In this document: in pieces, positions 58,560 to 64,000 of the stretch | Layout of the letters: every line of letters starts with the position of its first letter | Position numbering within the stretch: position 1 is the first letter of the stretch | Source of the DNA: Aerosticca soli | Lineage (GTDB): Bacteria; Pseudomonadota; Gammaproteobacteria; Xanthomonadales; Rhodanobacteraceae | Length of the DNA stretch: 64,000 bases | Assembly: GCF_003967035.1 (NCBI RefSeq) | Contig: NZ_AP018560.1 | Coordinates: forward strand, 2,131,001-2,195,000 | Direction: 5' to 3' | Notes under the pieces: model-generated | What the model was told of the DNA's origin: nothing | Databases searched by the model: none | The model's input: only the letters and a program-made list of their open reading frames with translations | Made by a program: the position numbers and the translations under genes

Positions 58560-61148
58560 TCAACCGCGCCGGAACACCAGCTGGCCGTTCTCGGCATCCA
58601 CCTTGACGATCGAACCCGGCGGGAAGCGGCCTTCCAGGATCTCGCGGGCCAGCGGGTTTTCCAGCTGGTGCTGGATCGCACGCTTGAGCGGCCGCGCGCC
58701 GTAGACCGGATCGAAGCCGATATTGCCGAGCAGATCGAGCGCCTTGTCGCTGATCTCGAGCTTGAGCTGGCGCTCGGCCAGGCGCTTCTCCAGATAGCCA
58801 ATCTGGATGCGCGCGATGGCCCGGATCTGCGCCTTGTCCAACGGACGGAACACCACGATCTCGTCCAGGCGGTTGATGAACTCCGGCCGGAAATGCGCCT
58901 GCACCACGCCCATCACCGCGGCCTTCATCTTGGTGTAGGACTCCTCGCTGTTGTCGCCTTCGAGCTCCTGGATCAGCTGCGAACCCAGGTTAGAGGTCAT
59001 CACGATGACGGTGTTGCGGAAGTCCACCGTGTGACCCTGGCCATCGGTGAGCCGGCCATCGTCGAGCACCTGCAGCAGGATGTTGAAGACATCCGGATGG
59101 GCCTTCTCCACCTCATCGAGCAGGATCACGCTGTACGGACGCCGGCGCACCGCCTCGGTGAGATAGCCGCCTTCCTCGTAGCCCACGTAGCCGGGCGGCG
59201 CACCGATGAGCCGCGCCACCGAGTGTTTCTCCATGAACTCGCTCATGTCGATGCGGATCATGGCGTCCTGGGTATCGAACAGGAACTCGGCCAGCGCCTT
59301 GCAGAGCTCGGTCTTGCCGACGCCGGTGGGACCCAGGAACAGGAACGAACCGTTCGGCCGGTTGGGATCGGAAAGCCCGGCGCGGGCACGGCGGATGGCA
59401 TCGGCGACCGCGCGCACCGCCTCGTCCTGGCCGACCACGCGCTTGTGCAGTTCCTCCTCCATGTGCAGGAGTTTCTCGCGCTCGCCCTCGAGCATCTTGG
59501 ACACCGGGATGCCGGTCCAGCGGCTGACGACCTCGGCGATCTCCTCGGCGGTCACCTTGTCCTGCACCAGCTTGAATTCACCCTTCTGCTCGGCGGCCTG
59601 CGCGGCGGCGAGCTGTTTTTCCAGCTCCGGCAGCACGCCGTACTGGATCTCGCTCATCTTGGCGTAGTCCTGCCGGCGCTGCGCGGCCTCGAGTTCCAGC
59701 CGTGCCTGCTCGATCTGTTCCTTGATCTTGGTCACGCCCTGCAACGCGGCCTTTTCCGCCTTCCACACCTCGTTGAGGTCGGAAAACTCGCGCTCGGCCT
59801 TGGCGATCTCGGCCTCGAGGTCGGCCAGCCGCTTCCTGGAGGCCTCGTCGGTCTCCTTCTTCAGCATCTCGCGCTGGATCTTGAGCTGGATCAGCCGCCG
59901 CTCCAGACGGTCCAGCTCCTCCGGCTTGGAGTCGATCTCCATGCGGATGCGCGCGGCCGCCTCGTCGATCAGGTCGATGGCCTTGTCCGGCAACTTGCGA
60001 TCGGTGATGTAGCGATGCGAGAGCGTGGCCGCGGCGACGATCGCCGGGTCGGTGATCTCCACGCCGTGGTGCACGGCGTAGCGCTCCTTGAGGCCGCGCA
60101 GGATGGCGATGGTGTCCTCGACCGAGGGCTCGCCGACGTAGACCTTCTGGAAGCGCCGCTCCAGCGCGGCGTCCTTTTCGATGTACTGGCGGTATTCGTC
60201 CAGCGTGGTCGCGCCGATGCAGTGCAACTCACCACGCGCGAGTGCGGGCTTGAGCATGTTGCCGGCATCCATCGCGCCCTCGGCCTTGCCGGCGCCGACC
60301 ATGGTGTGGATTTCGTCGATGAACAGGATGATCTGGCCCTCGCTCTTGGCCAGGTCGTTGAGCACGGCTTTCAGGCGTTCCTCGAACTCGCCGCGGTACT
60401 TGGCGCCGGCGATCAGCGCGCCCATGTCGAGCGCGAGCACGCGCTTGTCGCGCAGTCCTTCGGGTACCTCGCCCTTGACGATGCGCTGGGCCAGGCCCTC
60501 CACGATCGCGGTCTTGCCCACGCCTGGATCACCGATCAGCACCGGGTTGTTCTTGGTGCGCCGCTGCAGCACCTGGATCACGCGGCGGATTTCCTCGTCG
60601 CGGCCGATCACCGGATCGAGCTTGCCCTGCTCGGCACGTTCGGTGAGATCGATGCAGTACTTCTGCAGCGCCTGGCGCTGGTCTTCCGCATTCTCGCTTT
60701 GCACCTTCTCTCCTCCGCGCAGTTTGTCGATTGCAGCCTCGATATTGGCCTTGGTCGCGCCGGCCGCCTTGAGCGCGTTGCCGAGTTCACCCTTGTCCTC
60801 GAGGGCGGCGAGCACGAACAGCTCGCTGGCGATGAACTGGTCGCCGCGCTGCTGGGCCAGCTTGTCGGTGAGGTTGAGCAGACGATTGAGATCGTTGCTG
60901 ACGTGGATGTTGCCCTCCTGACCACTGACCTTCGGCAGCCGCTCCAGGAGTTCAGCCAAACGCTGACGCAGGGCGGGCACGTTGACCTTGGCCTGGGTCA
61001 GCAGCGGCGTGACCGAGCCGCCCTGCTGGTCGAGCAGGGCCAGCATGACGTGCACCGGCTCGAGCATGTTGTGGTCACGGCCGACCGCGAGCGATTGCGC
61101 ATCGGCCAGCGCCTGCTGGAAGCGCGAGGTGAGTTTGTCCATACGCAT
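58560..61148 (-). CDS. clpB: ATP-dependent chaperone ClpB
   Basis: 862 residues. Hexameric disaggregase working with DnaK. N domain [20 protein letters not shown], first Walker [18 protein letters not shown] near residue 205, coiled-coil middle domain about 410-530, second Walker [21 protein letters not shown] near residue 605. Length and motif order match ClpB. Cytosolic. A sigma32-type promoter lies 50 nt upstream and a terminator follows, so it is a single-gene heat-shock unit. Confidence 0.98.
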   Translation of the reverse strand: MRMDKLTSRFQQALADAQSLAVGRDHNMLEPVHVMLALLDQQGGSVTPLLTQAKVNVPALRQRLAELLERLPKVSGQEGNIHVSNDLNRLLNLTDKLAQQRGDQFIASELFVLAALEDKGELGNALKAAGATKANIEAAIDKLRGGEKVQSENAEDQRQALQKYCIDLTERAEQGKLDPVIGRDEEIRRVIQVLQRRTKNNPVLIGDPGVGKTAIVEGLAQRIVKGEVPEGLRDKRVLALDMGALIAGAKYRGEFEERLKAVLNDLAKSEGQIILFIDEIHTMVGAGKAEGAMDAGNMLKPALARGELHCIGATTLDEYRQYIEKDAALERRFQKVYVGEPSVEDTIAILRGLKERYAVHHGVEITDPAIVAAATLSHRYITDRKLPDKAIDLIDEAAARIRMEIDSKPEELDRLERRLIQLKIQREMLKKETDEASRKRLADLEAEIAKAEREFSDLNEVWKAEKAALQGVTKIKEQIEQARLELEAAQRRQDYAKMSEIQYGVLPELEKQLAAAQAAEQKGEFKLVQDKVTAEEIAEVVSRWTGIPVSKMLEGEREKLLHMEEELHKRVVGQDEAVRAVADAIRRARAGLSDPNRPNGSFLFLGPTGVGKTELCKALAEFLFDTQDAMIRIDMSEFMEKHSVARLIGAPPGYVGYEEGGYLTEAVRRRPYSVILLDEVEKAHPDVFNILLQVLDDGRLTDGQGHTVDFRNTVIVMTSNLGSQLIQELEGDNSEESYTKMKAAVMGVVQAHFRPEFINRLDEIVVFRPLDKAQIRAIARIQIGYLEKRLAERQLKLEISDKALDLLGNIGFDPVYGARPLKRAIQHQLENPLAREILEGRFPPGSIVKVDAENGQLVFRRG

Positions 61149-61171
61149 GGTGGGTTTCTCCCCAGGAAAAT

Positions 61172-61202
61172 GTTTGGCGAACGCTCGCCACTGCCGCCAA
61201 AC
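61172..61202 (-). other. 8-bp inverted repeat in the clpB leader
   Basis: GTTTGGCG-N15-CGCCAAAC, perfect arms. It begins at the end of the predicted -10, so it would sit at the 5' end of the clpB mRNA. Not a CIRCE element. Possibly a stability hairpin. Confidence 0.45.
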
Positions 61203-61228
61203 ATGCGGACGGGATGTGCCGATTCAAG
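61201..61228 (-). promoter_or_regulatory. Sigma32-type heat-shock promoter of clpB
   Basis: Minus strand CTTGAA (61223-61228), 14 nt, CCGCATGT (61201-61208). The -35 is perfect for sigma32 and the -10 matches CCCCATNT in seven of eight positions. Confidence 0.8.
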
Positions 61229-61301
61229 CGGCGGCGGCGCGCTTTGCATGGGGCGGGAAGACGCAGCATGCTGACCACCCCATCCAGCGGACCTCAAGCC
61301 C

Positions 61302-62108
61302 ATGACCGCCCGTGCATGCCCGGCCTTTCCAGCGCAGCCTCATGCCGGCAGCTTGCATGGCTTGGGCCGGCAGGGCCGTCCATACCGGCGCGCCGCACGG
61401 GTCGCGGTCTGGACGATGGTGCTGGTGCGCACGTTCCTGGGTGTCAACGTCCAGGCGGCGGTGGTGCCGCCCATCTCGCCCGCGCGCACCGCCACGGCGG
61501 CGGGGCTCATCGACGTGCGAAGCCGTGTCCCCGACCTCGCCCTGGACATCCAATACGCCGGCAGCGACAACTTCCTGGGCCGCCCGGCGAAAGGCTATCT
61601 CGCGCCGAAGTGCCTGCTGCTGCCAACGGCCGCCGATGCCCTGGCACGCGCCGAGCGTGCCTTGCGGGCCCAGGGCTATCGACTGCTGATCTGGGATTGC
61701 TACCGGCCGGTCCGCGCCGTGGATGATTTCGTGCGTTGGGCACACGCGCCCGCGGAGGATGAGCGTGGCAAGGCCGCGCATTACCCGCGCCTGGCCAAAA
61801 GCCAGTTGCTGGGCGACTACATCGCGCCCGTCTCGGGCCACAGCCAAGGGGCGACGGTGGACCTCACCCTCCTGCGCTGCGTCGACGGACGGACATGCGC
61901 GCCGCTGGACATGGGGACCGGCTTCGACTACTTCGATCCGCTCGCCCATACCGACGCGCCGGGGCTGACTGCCGACCAGCGCGCCAACCGCGCCCGGCTG
62001 CGCGCGGCGATGGAAGAGGCGGGTTTTCGCAATTACCCGCTCGAATGGTGGCACTACACCTTCGACGGCGCGGCCGCGAACCTGCGTTACGACGTGCCGG
62101 TGGAGTGA
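61302..62108 (+). CDS. D-Ala-D-Ala dipeptidase (VanX/DdpX, M15D family)
   Basis: 268 residues if started at ATG 61302. Zinc metallopeptidase cleaving D-Ala-D-Ala. SGHSQGATVDLTL (the SxHxxGxAxD zinc site) and EWWHYTF (second His and Glu) are intact. The segment AGSDNFLGRPAKGYLAPKCL is also family. A hydrophobic stretch (VWTMVLVRTFLGVNVQA) near residues 34-55 looks like a signal peptide h-region, so the true start may be GTG near 61401 or ATG 61416, giving a periplasmic enzyme. No van genes are nearby; a role in wall turnover or peptide scavenging is likely. Confidence 0.88.
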   Translation: MTARACPAFPAQPHAGSLHGLGRQGRPYRRAARVAVWTMVLVRTFLGVNVQAAVVPPISPARTATAAGLIDVRSRVPDLALDIQYAGSDNFLGRPAKGYLAPKCLLLPTAADALARAERALRAQGYRLLIWDCYRPVRAVDDFVRWAHAPAEDERGKAAHYPRLAKSQLLGDYIAPVSGHSQGATVDLTLLRCVDGRTCAPLDMGTGFDYFDPLAHTDAPGLTADQRANRARLRAAMEEAGFRNYPLEWWHYTFDGAAANLRYDVPVE

Positions 62109-63229
62109 GCCGGATCGGGCGAATGCGGCGCCCGGGCGAGCCGGATCGGAATGCGGCGCGCCCCAAATTGCCCAGGCATGGGCTCGAACACGCCGGGGAT
62201 GACCGTGCCGCAGCCGGCGCAGGCGCCACGGGCATCGAGCCCCCAGTGTCCGATCTCGTACCCCAGCCGTTCGATCAGCAGCGCGCCGCACGTCGGGCAC
62301 CAGGTGCTGGCGCCTTCCGGGTCGATCACGTTGCCGGTATAGGCGAACTGCACGCCATTGCGCAGCGCGATCTGCCGCGCCCGGGTCAGCGTAGCGGGCG
62401 GCGTCGGCGGCGTGTCGCGCATTTTCCAGTCCGGATGGAAAGCGGTGAAATGCATCGGCACGTCGGGACCGAGCTCACGGACCACCCATTGCGTCATCCG
62501 GTCGATCTCCTCGTCCGAATCGTTCTGGCCGGGAATCAGCAAGGTGGTGAGCTCGAACCAGACCCGGGTGTGGTGCTTGAGATAGACCAGCGTGTCCAGC
62601 ACCGGCTGCAGCTGCGCGCCACACACCTCGCGGTAGAAACGCTCGGTGAAGGCTTTGAGGTCGACGTTCGCCGCGTCCATGTGACGGAAGAACTCCTCGC
62701 GTGCCGCCTCGGTGATGTAGCCGGCGGTCACCGCCACCGTCTTGATGCCGCGCTCGTGGCAGGCCTTGGCGGTATCCACCGCATATTCGAGGAAGATCAC
62801 CGGGTCGTTGTAGGTGAAGGCGACGCTGCGGCAGCCGGTCTGCTCGGCCACGCGGGCCAGGTCCTCCGGCATCGCCCGGTCCTGCAGGGTGTCCATCTCG
62901 CGCGATTTGGACATGTCCCAGTTCTGGCAGAACTTGCAGGCCAGGTTGCAACCGGCAGTCCCGAAAGAAAGCACCGGCGTGCCGGGCAGGAAATGGTTGA
63001 GGGGTTTTTTCTCGATCGGGTCGATGCAAAAACCACTCGAGCGGCCATAGCTGTACAGCTTCATCTGCCCGTGTTCATAGCCGCGCACGTAGCACAGACC
63101 GCGCTGCCCCTCGTGCAGCTTGCAAAACCGCGGGCACAGATCGCACTGCGCGCGGCCGTCGTCGAGCAGATGCCAATAACGTGCCGGCACGACGGTATCG
63201 TGCGCCGGAACGGATTCAGGAGTGTTCAT
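62087..63229 (-). CDS. AmmeMemoRadiSam-system radical SAM enzyme
   Basis: 380 residues. The 4Fe-4S motif is C94-x3-C98-x2-C101 (GTAGCNLACKFCQNWDMS). An N-terminal cysteine cluster (C29, C32, C36, C46) and a C-terminal CxxC-x22-CxxC zinc ribbon (C311, C314, C337, C340) flank the barrel. The partner MEMO1-like gene is divergent and the family (radical SAM, MEMO, AMMECR1) has no agreed reaction. The 3' end overlaps the VanX-type gene by 22 nt in convergent orientation. Confidence 0.9.
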   Translation of the reverse strand: MNTPESVPAHDTVVPARYWHLLDDGRAQCDLCPRFCKLHEGQRGLCYVRGYEHGQMKLYSYGRSSGFCIDPIEKKPLNHFLPGTPVLSFGTAGCNLACKFCQNWDMSKSREMDTLQDRAMPEDLARVAEQTGCRSVAFTYNDPVIFLEYAVDTAKACHERGIKTVAVTAGYITEAAREEFFRHMDAANVDLKAFTERFYREVCGAQLQPVLDTLVYLKHHTRVWFELTTLLIPGQNDSDEEIDRMTQWVVRELGPDVPMHFTAFHPDWKMRDTPPTPPATLTRARQIALRNGVQFAYTGNVIDPEGASTWCPTCGALLIERLGYEIGHWGLDARGACAGCGTVIPGVFEPMPGQFGARRIPIRLARAPHSPDPAHSTGTS

Positions 63230-63387
63230 CGAAGACCTCTTGCGGCGTCTTGAAGCGGGCGTGCCGCGTGCCCATGTTGTTGGACGGCGCGCCTATCGCC
63301 GCGCACCGCGTCAGGCCGTGTGGCCTTGAACCTTCTCTGCAGATGGGCGCGGGCGGCGGCCAAATCAATGTCGCGCCGGAGCGCACC
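63230..63387. other. Divergent gap of the radical SAM/MEMO pair
   Basis: 158 nt between divergent start codons. No clear promoter hexamers, repeats or operator were seen on either strand. Confidence 0.4.
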
Positions 63388-64000
63388 ATGATGTCGAACA
63401 CTCTCCGCCCCCCGGCCGTCGCCGGCCTGTTCTATCCAGAAAACCCTGCGGAACTGCGCGCCTGGGTCCGCGCGGCACTGGCCGAGGCGCCGGCCCACCC
63501 GCCAGCGCGCTATCTGATCGCGCCCCATGCCGGCTGGATCTACAGCGGCGAGGTCGCGGCGGCCGCCTACCGCTGCATTCCTCCCGGCATCCGGCGCGTG
63601 CTGCTGATGGGCCCGGTCCACCGGGTCTGGACGCCGGGTCTGGCACTACCCACCGTGGATGCCTTCCTGACCCCGCTCGGGCCGGTAGTCCTCGATCGCG
63701 CCGCCATCGCGGCGCTCGCCACCCTGCCCGGGGTGACCCTCGATGACCTGCCGCACCGCGATGAACACTGCATCGAGGTGCATCTGCCCTTCCTGCAGTC
63801 GGTGATCGGCGATTTCACGCTGATCCCGGCCGTCGTCGGTGGCGCCTCGCCGGCCATGGTGGCCAACGTCATCGAGGCCTGCGACGACGGCCGCACGCTG
63901 ATTCTGGTGAGCTCGGATCTCTCCCATTACCACGACTACGACACCGCAAAGCGCTTGGATGCGCAGACCGCGCGCCACATCCTGAGTTTGGACGACCATC
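63388..64000 (+). CDS. MEMO1-family protein (AmmeMemoRadiSam system B), partial
   Basis: About 204 residues, truncated at the right edge and not closed by a stop. RPPAVAGLFYPENPAELRAW opens as MEMO proteins do. The His of LIAPHAGWIYSGEVAAAAY, HRDEHCIEVHLPFLQ and SSDLSHYHDYDTAKRLD correspond to the metal-site region of human MEMO1. Two consecutive ATG codons (63388, 63391) follow GGAG. The family resembles extradiol dioxygenases, but no dioxygenase reaction has been shown. AMMECR1, the third partner, would be expected just beyond the window. Confidence 0.9.
   Translation, partial: MMSNTLRPPAVAGLFYPENPAELRAWVRAALAEAPAHPPARYLIAPHAGWIYSGEVAAAAYRCIPPGIRRVLLMGPVHRVWTPGLALPTVDAFLTPLGPVVLDRAAIAALATLPGVTLDDLPHRDEHCIEVHLPFLQSVIGDFTLIPAVVGGASPAMVANVIEACDDGRTLILVSSDLSHYHDYDTAKRLDAQTARHILSLDDH

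Noticed and set aside
61302-62108. VanX-type gene as evidence for glycopeptide resistance
   Set aside because: No vanH or vanA ligase is nearby, and DdpX-type homologues in Gram-negative bacteria act in wall turnover or nutrient use.

Overview
The window is high-GC DNA from a gammaproteobacterium. The order of the translation genes, the RuvC/RuvA/Kup neighbourhood, three TonB-dependent receptors and a cobalamin-riboswitch btuB fit the order Xanthomonadales (Lysobacterales), probably Rhodanobacteraceae or a close relative. That placement is inferred from gene content and was not computed.

Positions 1-2411 hold the 3' end of an amidase gene (+), a class II DAHP synthase gene and dsbB (both -). 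From 2429 to 36023 nearly everything is on the minus strand and forms the main transcription/translation superlocus. Read in the direction of transcription (right to left) it runs: tRNA-Tyr, tRNA-Gly, tRNA-Thr, tuf (copy 2), tRNA-Trp, secE, nusG; rplK, rplA; rplJ, rplL, rpoB, rpoC; rpsL, rpsG, fusA, tuf (copy 1); then the S10, spc and alpha operons from rpsJ to rplQ without a break. The cluster lacks rpmJ (L36). Supported control elements are a strong promoter for the tRNA/tuf operon, promoters for rplK, rpsL and rpsJ, an L10 leader, two hairpins between rplL and rpoB, and a set of short palindromic hairpins in several intergenic gaps.

From 36090 the window becomes accessory and metabolic. 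A 663-residue exported protein fuses a cyanophycinase (S51) to an isoaspartyl peptidase/asparaginase, so one polypeptide could take cyanophycin to free amino acids. Diverging from it is an ECF sigma factor / FecR anti-sigma / STN-type TonB receptor cassette (cell-surface signalling), followed by an alpha-glucan phosphorylase and a GH15 glucoamylase/trehalase-like enzyme. Next, on the minus strand, come fmdB-like, aspS, an alpha/beta hydrolase, yebC, ruvC, ruvA and kup, without ruvB.

Positions 53500-58415 hold two convergent outer-membrane receptors. One has a sigma70 promoter abutted by three tandem 8-mers resembling MetJ operator boxes. The other is btuB under a cobalamin riboswitch. The right end has clpB behind a good sigma32-type promoter, a VanX/DdpX-type dipeptidase, and a divergent radical SAM/MEMO pair of the AmmeMemoRadiSam system, which runs off the window edge.
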